This document shows positions 6,243 to 16,098 of a stretch of 33,213 nt of DNA, in pieces. A program made the position numbers and the translations under genes. This stretch comes from Comamonadaceae bacterium (GTDB lineage Bacteria; Pseudomonadota; Gammaproteobacteria; Burkholderiales; Burkholderiaceae_C), in NCBI GenBank assembly GCA_947476465.1, contig CANJQN010000051.1, positions 1 to 33,213 on the forward strand. Direction: 5' to 3'. Numbering within the stretch: the stretch's first letter is position 1; every line of letters begins with the position of its first letter. The notes under the pieces are model-generated. The model saw only the letters and a list, made by a program, of their open reading frames with translations, made no database searches and was not told the DNA's origin.

Positions 6243-6794
6243 ATGTTCACTACAAACCGCTCAGATCAAGATTTTTTCAAACTTCTTCTTCTGCGAAATG
6301 ATCATAATCTTACTGATGATCAAGTCAAGAATCTCTCCAACGCAGATAGTGTTAGCCGCCTCTCTTACTCTTGCAATCTGACTTCGCAACAGGCAAAATT
6401 TCTTTCAATTATTGAGATTCACCTTGAATCCATTGACGCCTGGCAAGAGGGCGATGGATTTGATATTTTCTTTATCTATGGAAATCACACAAATTCAAAA
6501 TATTTTGATCTGCTGCCCGAATATTTCATCGGTGCTTATGAATTTAGCTACGCCGATTTCTTTAAAAGCTATAAAGCTTCTAGCGTTATTCATTACATCC
6601 ATTGGATTCGCGAACGCTTCAGTCAGGCGGAATTTATGCATAATGAGATGATGAGCGATCCAGACCAGCAGAAAATCTGCTTCAGATTGGATCGGATGAC
6701 AAAACAGCTTAATCTCTTGACCAACAAATACGCAATGCATGAATTGCAAGCGTGCGAAAAAATTGTGCATCACACGCTGACCAATCGTTGGTAA
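6243..6794 (+). CDS. Hypothetical protein, 183 aa
   Basis: I do not recognise this protein. The ATG at 6243 is preceded by TTGGA, a weak ribosome binding site. The product is soluble and rich in Phe, Tyr, Asn and His (for example FDIFFIYGNH and YADFFKSYKASSVIHYIHWI), helical, and has no signal peptide. Codon use and base composition are AT-rich and unlike the preceding operon, so this gene and those downstream probably joined the element from a different donor. It has its own terminator at 6832. It is flanked on both sides by a GTCGTGTT word and a GCCCGC-type hairpin. Confidence 0.65.
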   Translation: MFTTNRSDQDFFKLLLLRNDHNLTDDQVKNLSNADSVSRLSYSCNLTSQQAKFLSIIEIHLESIDAWQEGDGFDIFFIYGNHTNSKYFDLLPEYFIGAYEFSYADFFKSYKASSVIHYIHWIRERFSQAEFMHNEMMSDPDQQKICFRLDRMTKQLNLLTNKYAMHELQACEKIVHHTLTNRW

Positions 6795-6961
6795 CCAGTT
6801 GGTCGTGTTACGAAACGAATTTCTCCCCATAGCCCGCCACCGCGCGGGTTTTTTATCAACTTCAGAACATCTAAAGCATTAATATACTCAAGACCCACGC
6901 TATCAGCCAGTCCAAGAATTGATCCTAGGTCATTGCAGCCTTCAGGCACAACGTGTAACAT
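6770..6961 (-). CDS. Possible 63-aa small protein or 5' gene fragment
   Basis: On the minus strand an ATG at 6959-6961 follows an almost ideal Shine-Dalgarno sequence (GAGGAGGT, complement of 6971-6978). The first 37 residues (from MLHVVPEGCNDLGSILGLAD to about VLKLIK) look like natural protein. The rest reads through the terminator at 6832-6854 and the end of the preceding gene, which argues for a truncated leftover rather than an intact gene. The same DNA is the 5' region of the 6990 gene on the other strand. Treat as a candidate only. Confidence 0.25.
   Translation of the reverse strand: MLHVVPEGCNDLGSILGLADSVGLEYINALDVLKLIKNPRGGGLWGEIRFVTRPTGYQRLVSV
6832..6854 (+). terminator. Intrinsic terminator after the 183-aa gene
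   Basis: CCCGC (6833-6837) pairs with GCGGG (6844-6848), extended by one G-U pair, and is followed by six T (6849-6854). It lies 38 bp after the stop at 6794. Confidence 0.8.
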
Positions 6962-6989
6962 TTGCTAGCTACCTCCTCAAAGGAATGAC

Positions 6990-7373
6990 ATGCGGCAGAC
7001 CCTTCGCACTTTGTTGCTGACCACGCTACTTAGCATTCCGTTGGCAGCTCTTGCTGAGTGGACTCTGGTGGGGCAGAGCATTCGAGATGCCAAAATCTAC
7101 TACGAGACCACGAGCATCACGCGAGCCAGCGACAAAGTTCGTGTTTGGACCATGATCGACATGCCCACTAGGCAGCCAGATGGCAGTTTATCGCTACGCG
7201 AATACTGGGAAATGAACTGCAAGGAAATCAGTTACCGAATTCTCCAGCAGGAGAAGTATCCTGAGCACCAAAACAAAGGACCAAGGGTCAGCGGAGAAAC
7301 CGATGCCGGCGATTGGCGCTATATTGGCCCGGATGGTATCGATCGAGTAATTCTAAAAAAGGCTTGCGGCTGA
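6990..7373 (+). CDS. Exported surface-adhesin E (Adhesin_E)-like protein, 127 aa
   Basis: The protein begins with a signal peptide (MRQTLRTLLLTTLLSIPLAA, cleavage after ALA at about residue 22). The mature part starts EWTLVG and shows the pattern of the Haemophilus protein E / Adhesin_E family: a Tyr-rich strand with a serine-isoleucine turn (IYYETTSI), then VRVWTMIDMP, then a central YWEMNCKEISYR segment and a final Cys. The two cysteines (in MNCKE and KKACG) should form a disulfide. AAAGGA precedes the ATG. In other bacteria such domains are periplasmic or surface-exposed and of mostly unknown role. It is the first of three exported-protein genes in a row and may be part of the same transcript. 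Confidence 0.75.
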   Translation: MRQTLRTLLLTTLLSIPLAALAEWTLVGQSIRDAKIYYETTSITRASDKVRVWTMIDMPTRQPDGSLSLREYWEMNCKEISYRILQQEKYPEHQNKGPRVSGETDAGDWRYIGPDGIDRVILKKACG

Positions 7374-7420
7374 GCTTGTAGACAAAATCTCCAAATCAAA
7401 TTCAGAAAATTTTTATAGCT

Positions 7421-8518
7421 ATGCTACAACCATTAAAAAGCTCCAGAGCATTTATTTTTTTCACCGTATTTTTTATATTTTCAATCAAATCCTCCCATGC
7501 CGACCAATATGCTTTCATTGCTGTAACTGAAAAATTTTCATTTAAGTTGGACAATCAAAGCACAAGCTCCAAATGCGGCATTTCAGTTACCACTCCCACG
7601 GGAGAAATCTTAGATCAAGAAATTTCTGCGCCGAATTTTCTAGTAAGTATTCAATTTACGCCAACCTCAAGTAATAAAGCGATTTTCAAATGGGCCGGGA
7701 AACTTCTAATTAAGGGACTACCGCCTACTCTTCCATGCAACGGCAGTGGAGAGTTCTCTATTGATATTGTCTCCAACTCACCTCAATTAAATATTGATGA
7801 CCTCGAAAAATTTGAGCAAGCACGGTCCAAGTTGAATTCCAAATTAGCGAAGGAAGCTCTAGACATTGCATTGCCGATTGCTATTCGCGGAAGTAAATCC
7901 GCACAGTCAATGTCCGCATTTATATTCTTCAATGGCGGCTCCGGCGTCAATCGAGATTTAAGTCGAGCATATAATTTTGCACAAATTTCCTCTTCCGAAA
8001 GAGCATCGAAGTTGATACTCGGAGTTATAAATTTAAACGGCTTAGGGCGATCACAAAATTGTCAGGATGGAATAAATTATCTAAACGAGGCAGCAGAATT
8101 AGACATGCCCGCAGCGTATGGCATGCTAGGTGACGCATACACAAGCGGACGATGTGTAACAAGGAGCTATCAAGATGCGCTGAAGCTTTATCAAAAAGGC
8201 GTGGAAAAAAGAAATGGGGCTTCAGCCGCTGGAATAGGCAGTATCTATGAAAACGGATTCGGTGTAGCCATCAATCTAGAAGAAGCCAAAATTTGGTACC
8301 AAAAGTCGCGCGAATTCGGGCATTCACGTGCTGACGATTTAATTAAACGAATTGACGGAAAAATTGCAATCGGTGAGGAGGCACGTAAAAGATCAGAAGA
8401 AGAGTCCAGACTCGCCTCAAGGCGAAAGGAGATTTCGGAAGAAAATGAAAAAAAACGTATGGAGATCGAACGTCTACAGACTGAACTCCGAAAAATTCAA
8501 CCTGGTACGGCCAAATGA
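7421..8518 (+). CDS. Exported Sel1-repeat protein, 365 aa
   Basis: The first 27 residues form a signal peptide ending SSHA, so the protein acts outside the cytoplasm. The next 110 residues are a beta-rich domain I do not recognise, with two cysteines (KCGIS and LPCNG) able to pair. Residues about 130-310 hold Sel1-like helical repeats; the clearest are AAYGMLGDAYTSGRC and ASAAGIGSIYENGFGV with the following DALKLYQKG / EAKIWYQKS helices. The last 50 residues are a charged coiled coil. Sel1 repeats usually bind other proteins. The stop overlaps the start of the next gene (ATGA), so the two proteins are translationally coupled and probably form a complex. The DNA is AT-rich. Confidence 0.75.
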   Translation: MLQPLKSSRAFIFFTVFFIFSIKSSHADQYAFIAVTEKFSFKLDNQSTSSKCGISVTTPTGEILDQEISAPNFLVSIQFTPTSSNKAIFKWAGKLLIKGLPPTLPCNGSGEFSIDIVSNSPQLNIDDLEKFEQARSKLNSKLAKEALDIALPIAIRGSKSAQSMSAFIFFNGGSGVNRDLSRAYNFAQISSSERASKLILGVINLNGLGRSQNCQDGINYLNEAAELDMPAAYGMLGDAYTSGRCVTRSYQDALKLYQKGVEKRNGASAAGIGSIYENGFGVAINLEEAKIWYQKSREFGHSRADDLIKRIDGKIAIGEEARKRSEEESRLASRRKEISEENEKKRMEIERLQTELRKIQPGTAK

Positions 8519-10155
8519 TTATAAGCAAAGCCACTGCGTTTTTTGCAGTATTGTTCAACCTACTTCCCCAGTCAATATTTGCCCAAACAGCTCAACAATG
8601 GATAACCGACCCGATTCTTGGAGTGCATTATTTAACATCTTTCAACGGTAATTTCACGAGAGCTCTTGATTATCAAGGGGAGTCAGTTCAAGCAATAATC
8701 TCCTTACCTCCCAATGGGATCGCCACCATAAACCTCACTCGCGAAATACCGAATTTCCCCAAGGAATCTAGAGGTCGATGGGAGTTAAGAGACGGCAAAG
8801 TAGTTGCCAGTTTTGACAGTAATCTAAATTTCATCGCACAAGTGATATCCCGGACTTCCAGACAACAAGGGGCGACCCATCCTCGCCTGTCAACTGTGCT
8901 GTATTTACAATCCAGCTCGATGCCTCAATTTCTTCAGGGTGACTATAGACAACTCTCGGGCGCATCCCACTACAACCCTGACAAACTCAGTAAAGTATCC
9001 ATTGATCGCTATATAAACCCATCTTCGACACTTCCATTACAGGCCGCAATCAACGCACAGGCACCAAGCACCCCAAAAATTGCGTCAATTGATGATTTAA
9101 ACAAGCAAGGTGAAAATCTAGATAATGAAATCGAACGATTGAAGGCAGAGTTAAATCGACAAATTGCTCAGCAACAGAAGAATTTAGAGCCAAAAGTAAT
9201 CGATGTAAAGGATTTAGCAAAGAAAGCTGAAGGATATACTAAGCCTCCATCCAATCTCGGAGCAGCAGTTATTAATGATGCTCCCAAGCTCTCGGGAAAT
9301 ATGATCGATACTAGTGACTCCGAGGAGTACTGCTCGAAGGTTGAAACCAGCCCCGTATGGCAAAATTTACGCGAATTTATTCAACTATCGAAGGAGCTTA
9401 AATTTAGTACTTACAGGGAACCCTTTAATTTTTTTTGGCATTATGATTGGCGTGAGGAAAGTAAGGTCACGAAAACTCCCCACATGCTATGGAGTTGGAT
9501 TACACTAAAATATTGTGAGTCTTCGGCTCAAACGGAGTATCCAGACCCTGAATCCTGTCTTGACAAGAAGCGTCTTGGTGCTTCAGCAGGAATAATTTAT
9601 CATACCCTTGCACTCGAAGTTGAAAAAAATAACTTTTGGCCAGATAAACTTGATATTATAAATCAAAACCATCTTACATTAATTAATCAGTGCGGTGCCA
9701 AACTCTCACAAGGAACTTTAAGCGATATTTTTACCGACGAGATGCGACGAATGCTAAATGGTAGTTATGTCCCGCCCACGCCTAAACAAAGTGAAAACAT
9801 TGGCCGTTTTGCCGCGCGACAGGATTTTGAATACAAACGTTTTATTCGACGGTGGCAAGACTGTGATATGTGCCAGGCACCATTAATTTTCTCAATTTTT
9901 GCGGCGCTATTGCATCGCGATGGAGAAATTGCAATAAAGCGGTTTTTAATCAACGATCGCTCGAATTCGTTCAATGAGGTGCGACAAAAATTTATTAAAA
10001 ATATCGAAGAGCAAAAAAGACGTGAACAAGATAGGCCAAAATTTGAGTTGCAACGTGCACAAGCAGAGGCACGCGCTGAAGCAAATCGACAAAAAAGAAT
10101 GCAAGCAGAAAAAGACGTGAATCGGATACTTGAGTCCAATACGCCTCGCCGTTAG
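8515..10155 (+). CDS. Exported protein of unknown function, 546 aa, coupled to the Sel1 protein
   Basis: A signal peptide covers about the first 23 residues (cleavage near SIFA-QTA). A beta-rich domain follows (about 25-150, with FNGNFTRALDY and GRWELRDGKVVASF), then a linker with a coiled coil (about 195-225, NEIERLKAELNRQIAQQQ), then a largely helical domain (about 265-480) with six or more cysteines including CDMC, and a highly charged helical tail. I recognise no family. The ATG overlaps the preceding stop by four bases, so it is made together with the Sel1 protein. Both are AT-rich cargo. A secreted or periplasmic assembly is likely; its purpose (adhesion, defence, competition) is unknown. 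Confidence 0.7.
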   Translation: MIISKATAFFAVLFNLLPQSIFAQTAQQWITDPILGVHYLTSFNGNFTRALDYQGESVQAIISLPPNGIATINLTREIPNFPKESRGRWELRDGKVVASFDSNLNFIAQVISRTSRQQGATHPRLSTVLYLQSSSMPQFLQGDYRQLSGASHYNPDKLSKVSIDRYINPSSTLPLQAAINAQAPSTPKIASIDDLNKQGENLDNEIERLKAELNRQIAQQQKNLEPKVIDVKDLAKKAEGYTKPPSNLGAAVINDAPKLSGNMIDTSDSEEYCSKVETSPVWQNLREFIQLSKELKFSTYREPFNFFWHYDWREESKVTKTPHMLWSWITLKYCESSAQTEYPDPESCLDKKRLGASAGIIYHTLALEVEKNNFWPDKLDIINQNHLTLINQCGAKLSQGTLSDIFTDEMRRMLNGSYVPPTPKQSENIGRFAARQDFEYKRFIRRWQDCDMCQAPLIFSIFAALLHRDGEIAIKRFLINDRSNSFNEVRQKFIKNIEEQKRREQDRPKFELQRAQAEARAEANRQKRMQAEKDVNRILESNTPRR

Positions 10156-10474
10156 GGTGCAGGATAATTATTTGGCGCTTGCATTACCTTCATAAATTTA
10201 CGCAAGTTAATTCAAACAAATAACAATTAGTACTACAACGCTCAATTTGGAACAATTTATGTGTTGTTTCAACAGGGCTCTGGAGTGGACTTCCGGCCTC
10301 AGCTAATGATCCAGAACACAACGCGGTGGATCATGTTGGATGCTTATTAGCGAATTCATCAATTATCAATATTTTTACACGTCAAAGGATTGAATATCGA
10401 TAGTTCAGTTAATATGTTGAGGCCTTGGATGATTCCTGTGTTCACGCCCCATAGTTATCATTTCTCACGACAAC
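10156..10474. other. Gene-free 319 bp between cargo and integrase
   Basis: This AT-rich gap lies between the convergent ends of the 546-aa gene and the integrase. It holds an 8-bp perfect inverted repeat, ATGATCCA (10306-10313) and TGGATCAT (10327-10334), 13 bp apart, without a T run. I see no coding frame and no clear terminator. It may mark a cargo insertion junction inside the element. Confidence 0.4.
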
Positions 10475-11737
10475 TCAAGCCAACCTGTCCGCAGCCATAG
10501 TGGCCGTCAACTTTGAGTAGTGCGCCTCCAACATCCGCACTGATGTGCCCATCTGCTTGCTCAGTGTGTGTATGTCCGTGCCAGCCAACAGCTCCTCTGT
10601 GGCGTAGGTGTGCCTGAGGCTGTACAAGGTTCTGCGTCCACCTCCCACTGCCTGCAGCAAGCCACTCTCGCGCATGAGCTTGCCGAACATGCCGTTGAAT
10701 GTGCGGGGACGAACACCCACAGCATTGCGAAACAAGAGCAGGTTGGCACGCCCCAGCACTGCGTCAAACTCACGCCCAGCAATGTCAGCCTGCCTGGCGT
10801 GCAGCCGCTGCAACACAGCCAGCGCTTCATGCTTGGCAATCAGGTAGCGCTCGCCTGTTTTGCCGCTGACTCTGACACGCAGGTAGCGCACACCATCTGA
10901 CTCGTACCACTCACAGTCCCGCCAGTGCACACGCATTGACTCTGTGCCGTGTCGCATGCCCGTGAGCAGCAAGAACTCAACATAGTCACGAAGCAAGGGG
11001 CGCTGCATCTGGTCCCAGTCCAGCTTGGCTGCGCCTTCCCATGCGGCCATAAACACACGCAGCTTGGCTATCTCTTCCGCTGAGAACGCGGGACGCACTG
11101 AGCCTTTCCCACCCCGCCGCGACAGCTTGGGCAAGGGCACACGCTCACTGACCCAACCACGCTCTACGGCGGTGTTGCAGACACGGCTGAATGCACTTGC
11201 AAAGTTCATCAAGGTGCTGCTCTTGGGTACTCGTCCCATCTTGTGGTTGCGCCAGCGTTCAAATTCGGCAATGTGCTGGTGGCGGATGTTCTGCAGATGG
11301 CGCTCACCGAAGAAGGGTATGAAGTAGCGCTCGATGATGCTGATGTAGTCGACGAATATCTTCTTGCCCGTGCCAGCAGCCAAGTCGCGCCTGAGTTCTT
11401 CCAATGTGACGCGGGCAATGTCGGCGAATGACTTTTGCACGGCTGCCAGTCCCAGCCGTTCCCTGTAGCGTGCCTCGTCGTAGCTGTCTGCGGCCACACG
11501 AACAGCGTGTTCCAACACTGTCTTGCCCGTGCTGACTCTGACCCACTGCCCGGTAAACAGCTTGTATCGGTACTGCCAGACCCTGCTGCGCTTGCGCTTG
11601 TAAAGCACCAGCTCCCCGTCGCGCAGCGCGTAGACGCGTGGCGCAGCATCTGGCAGTGCTGCTGAGGTTTTGAACGACGCTCTCGGCGGTGGTGGGGGCT
11701 CGGTGGGCGCGGGGTAGCTGAGCTGCGTCTGCTTCAC
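10475..11737 (-). CDS. Tyrosine site-specific integrase of element B
   Basis: This 420-residue enzyme catalyses integration and excision at tRNA-Cys. Catalytic residues are Arg262 (LTGMRHG), a Lys near 293 (SGKTGER), Arg375 in TLYSLRHTY and the nucleophile Tyr407 in EAHYSKL. At the usual histidine positions there is Tyr372 (YSLR in place of HxLR) and Thr398 (GTS in place of GHS), a variant I recall from a common subfamily of island integrases, so it need not be inactive. A core-binding helical domain spans about 100-200. The start is GTG at 11735-11737. The gene reads away from the tRNA, 153 bp from its 3' end. The first 70 residues and the upstream region are almost repeated at the left edge. 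Confidence 0.92.
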   Translation of the reverse strand: MKQTQLSYPAPTEPPPPPRASFKTSAALPDAAPRVYALRDGELVLYKRKRSRVWQYRYKLFTGQWVRVSTGKTVLEHAVRVAADSYDEARYRERLGLAAVQKSFADIARVTLEELRRDLAAGTGKKIFVDYISIIERYFIPFFGERHLQNIRHQHIAEFERWRNHKMGRVPKSSTLMNFASAFSRVCNTAVERGWVSERVPLPKLSRRGGKGSVRPAFSAEEIAKLRVFMAAWEGAAKLDWDQMQRPLLRDYVEFLLLTGMRHGTESMRVHWRDCEWYESDGVRYLRVRVSGKTGERYLIAKHEALAVLQRLHARQADIAGREFDAVLGRANLLLFRNAVGVRPRTFNGMFGKLMRESGLLQAVGGGRRTLYSLRHTYATEELLAGTDIHTLSKQMGTSVRMLEAHYSKLTATMAADRLA

Positions 11738-11934
11738 CGCCCTAGCCCAGCCGCACGGTGCACGAAAACGCCCTCACCTTTGCAGCAGCCTGCCGCAAGT
11801 GCAGACCCCTGCAGAAAGTGTGCAGCCAGTGTGCAGCGGTGTGCACACGAAAAAAAACGCACCACCGATGGTTCAGTGATGCGTGTGTGATGGAGGCGCG
11901 GGCCGGAGTCGAACCGACCTACACGGATTTGCAA
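11526..11934. repeat. Right copy of the 409-bp direct repeat (partner at 1-409)
   Basis: The copy comprises the 5' part of the integrase gene, its upstream region and the tRNA-Cys 3' half. The exact offset is 11525 with no net indel. Mismatches cluster at 170-195 and 270-290 of the left copy, while the 75 bases next to the tRNA are nearly identical. The left copy is cut by the window edge, so the true repeat is probably longer. Confidence 0.9.
11738..11890. promoter_or_regulatory. Attachment region with arm-type repeat words and the integrase promoter
   Basis: Between the integrase start and the tRNA 3' end lie repeated GTGTGCAGC-like words: GTGTGCAGC at about 11818 and 11829 and GTGTGCAC at about 11840, closely spaced and in the same direction. 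They are conserved exactly in the left copy (293-322), while the bases between 270 and 290 vary. Closely spaced direct repeats beside the core are typical arm-type sites of tyrosine integrases. The integrase promoter must lie in the same stretch. Confidence 0.5.
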
Positions 11935-11964
11935 TCCGGTGCATAACCGCTTTGCTACCGCGCC
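11891..11964 (-). tRNA. tRNA-Cys (GCA), integration target
   Basis: The 74-base cloverleaf has acceptor GGCGCGG/CCGCGCC, anticodon stem CGGAT/ATCCG with loop carrying GCA, a T arm with TTCGA, and an encoded CCA. The T stem is GTCGG/CCGGC with one G-U pair. The 3' half from the anticodon loop on was supplied by element B, and the element core lies at about 11924-11934 inside the anticodon stem-loop. The gene thus stays functional after integration. Confidence 0.95.
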
Positions 11965-12032
11965 GAGAATTTCGCAATGCAATGGCCTGGACTAAACCGC
12001 TTGCCCAAACCGTTTAAGTAAGCCGTTCAGAA

Positions 12033-12058
12033 AAAAGGGAAGCGACTGCTTCCCTTTT
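12033..12058 (-). terminator. Intrinsic terminator between tRNA-Gly and tRNA-Cys
   Basis: AAAAGGGAAGC (12033-12043) pairs perfectly with GCTTCCCTTTT (12048-12058) over a four-base loop. On the minus strand it follows tRNA-Gly by six bases and ends in a T run, so tRNA-Gly and tRNA-Cys are probably separate transcripts. The stem could also act on the plus strand. Confidence 0.75.
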
Positions 12059-12063
12059 AGATT

Positions 12064-12139
12064 TGGAGCGGGAGAAGAGTCTCGAACTCTCGACCTCAAC
12101 CTTGGCAAGGTTGCGCTCTACCAACTGAGCTACTCCCGC
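12064..12139 (-). tRNA. tRNA-Gly (GCC)
   Basis: The 76-base cloverleaf has acceptor GCGGGAG/CTCCCGC, a D arm with AGTTGGTAGA, an anticodon loop carrying GCC, a T arm with TTCGA, and an encoded CCA. It lies just downstream of lon on the same strand. Confidence 0.95.
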
Positions 12140-12209
12140 GTAAGCCCCAAATTCTACAATGAAAAATCGTCGATTCCTTCGAGGCTTGTGTTTTTTTGAG
12201 CCCCCGCCC

Positions 12210-14642
<2,433 letters not shown>

Positions 14643-14671
14643 GAAAATCCTTTTTCTACCCCTCGCAGTTT

Positions 14672-14695
14672 GGAGGGGCTACAGCTAATTTCAAG
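14672..14695 (-). promoter_or_regulatory. Possible sigma-32 promoter of lon
   Basis: On the minus strand CTTGAAA (complement of 14689-14695) is followed after 10 bases by CCCCTCC (complement of 14672-14678), close to the heat-shock consensus CTTGAAA and CCCCAT with a slightly short spacer. The second box also forms a hairpin (CCCCTC 14659-14664 with GAGGGG 14673-14678) just upstream of the lon ribosome binding site. Lon is heat-induced in many proteobacteria. Confidence 0.35.
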
Positions 14696-14713
14696 CCCTT
14701 GGAAGCAGGGCCC

Positions 14714-15979
14714 TCACGCCTTTTTCGCGGCTTCGCGATAGACGAGCAAGGGCGGCTTGTTCTCTTCGATGGTGGATTCGTCGACCACCACCTTGTCCAC
14801 GTTCGTTGCGTTGGGCAACTCGAACATGGTGTCGATCAGGGATTGCTCCAGGATGGAGCGCAAACCACGCGCGCCGGTCTTGCGGGCCAGCGCCTTTCTG
14901 GCGATGGCCTTCAAGGCATTGGGGCGGATCTCCAGATCAACGCCTTCCATCGACAGCAGCTTGCTGTATTGCTTGACCAGCGCGTTCTTGGGCTCGGTGA
15001 GGATCTGCACCAGCGCGTCCTCGGACAGCTCGGTCAGGGTGGCCACCACCGGCATGCGGCCGACCAGTTCGGGGATCAGGCCGAACTTGATCAGGTCTTC
15101 CGGCTCGACCTCACGGAACATGTCCGACAGGCTGCGCTGCTTCTTGCTCTTGACCGAGGCGCCAAAGCCGATGCCCGAGGCTTCGGTGCGCTGCTCGATC
15201 ACTTTCTCAAGCCCGGAGAAAGCGCCGCCGCAGATAAACAGGATGTTGGTCGTGTCGATCTGCAGGAAATCCTGGTTGGGATGCTTGCGCCCGCCCTGCG
15301 GCGGCACGCTGGCCATGGTGCCTTCGATCAGCTTGAGCAGCGCCTGCTGAACGCCCTCGCCCGACACATCGCGGGTGATGGAGGGGTTGTCGGACTTGCG
15401 CGAGATCTTGTCGATCTCGTCGATGTAGACAATGCCGCGCTGGGCGCGTTCGACCTCGTAGTTGCAGCTTTGCAGCAGCTTCTGGATGATGTTCTCGACG
15501 TCTTCTCCCACGTAGCCGGCTTCGGTCAGCGTGGTCGCGTCGGCCATCACAAAGGGCACATCGAGCATGCGCGCCAGCGTCTGGGCCAAAAGGGTCTTGC
15601 CCGAGCCGGTGGGCCCGATCAGCAAAATGTTGCTCTTGGTGAGCTCAACATCCTCCTTTTTCGACTTTTCCTTGTGGCGCAGGCGCTTGTAGTGGTTGTA
15701 GACCGCCACCGCCAGCAAGCGCTTGGCCGGCTCCTGGCCGATCACGTAGTTGTCGAGGTTGCCCTTGATCTCGGCCGGGGTGGGCAGGTCGCCGCGCACC
15801 TCGCGCTGGCCGTCGGCCGCGGGAAGCTCGTCGCGGATGATCTCGTTGCACAGGTCGATGCACTCGTCGCAGATGAACACCGACGGGCCCGCAATCAGCT
15901 TTTTGACCTCGTGCTGGCTCTTCCCGCAAAACGAGCAGTAAAGCGTTTTCTCGCTGGATGAGCCTTTTTTCTCGGCCAT
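14714..15979 (-). CDS. clpX: ClpX, ATP-dependent unfoldase subunit of ClpXP
   Basis: ClpX recognises and unfolds substrates and feeds them to ClpP. The 421-residue protein has the N-terminal zinc-binding domain with Cys15, Cys18, Cys37 and Cys40, Walker A GPTGSGKT (122-129), pore loop GYVGED, Walker B IVYIDEIDK, and the ClpP-docking IGF loop in SGIGFGAS. The start at MAEKKGSS (15977-15979) matches the usual family N-terminus and is preceded by GAGG; an in-frame start 13 codons further up has no family support. It lies between clpP and lon on the same strand. Confidence 0.97.
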   Translation of the reverse strand: MAEKKGSSSEKTLYCSFCGKSQHEVKKLIAGPSVFICDECIDLCNEIIRDELPAADGQREVRGDLPTPAEIKGNLDNYVIGQEPAKRLLAVAVYNHYKRLRHKEKSKKEDVELTKSNILLIGPTGSGKTLLAQTLARMLDVPFVMADATTLTEAGYVGEDVENIIQKLLQSCNYEVERAQRGIVYIDEIDKISRKSDNPSITRDVSGEGVQQALLKLIEGTMASVPPQGGRKHPNQDFLQIDTTNILFICGGAFSGLEKVIEQRTEASGIGFGASVKSKKQRSLSDMFREVEPEDLIKFGLIPELVGRMPVVATLTELSEDALVQILTEPKNALVKQYSKLLSMEGVDLEIRPNALKAIARKALARKTGARGLRSILEQSLIDTMFELPNATNVDKVVVDESTIEENKPPLLVYREAAKKA

Positions 15980-16022
15980 GGGGGCTTGCCTCGTTAACGG
16001 AAGGTCAATGATAACCAATGGG

Positions 16023-16058
16023 CAACGGCGCTATCCGTTTGTGGGAAAAGCGCCGTTG
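16023..16058. repeat. 9-bp inverted repeat between clpP and clpX
   Basis: CAACGGCGC (16023-16031) and GCGCCGTTG (16050-16058) are perfect complements 18 bp apart in the 119-bp gap between the genes. There is no T run. It could be a transcript hairpin setting the clpP/clpX ratio. Confidence 0.4.
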
Positions 16059-16098
16059 GAGATTTGGCGGCGCCGGAACGCCGCGACACGGTATCGGG

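Larger units (their letters stand above)
410..11934. mobile_element. Element B: 11.5-kb integrative element in tRNA-Cys
   Basis: The boundaries are set by the two tRNA-Cys 3'-half copies (cores at about 399-409 and 11924-11934). The integrase gene sits at the tRNA-proximal end with its start facing the tRNA, as in genomic islands. The base composition is far less GC-rich than the chromosome to the right, and strikingly AT-rich between about 6200 and 10450. Cargo: a DUF6641-like protein, unknown genes, a second small recombinase, a clamp-loader-like ATPase and a cluster of exported proteins. No relaxase, type IV secretion, capsid, polymerase or recognisable excisionase gene is visible. It could therefore be a genomic island mobilised by another element, or an element with an undescribed life cycle. 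Confidence 0.75.

Noticed and set aside
410..11934. Prophage or conjugative element
   Set aside because: No capsid, tail, terminase, lysis, relaxase or mating-pore genes are visible; only integration genes and unknown cargo.
14699..15961. 420-codon open frame opposite clpX
   Set aside because: Same composition artefact; no family resemblance, while the minus strand encodes a complete ClpX.
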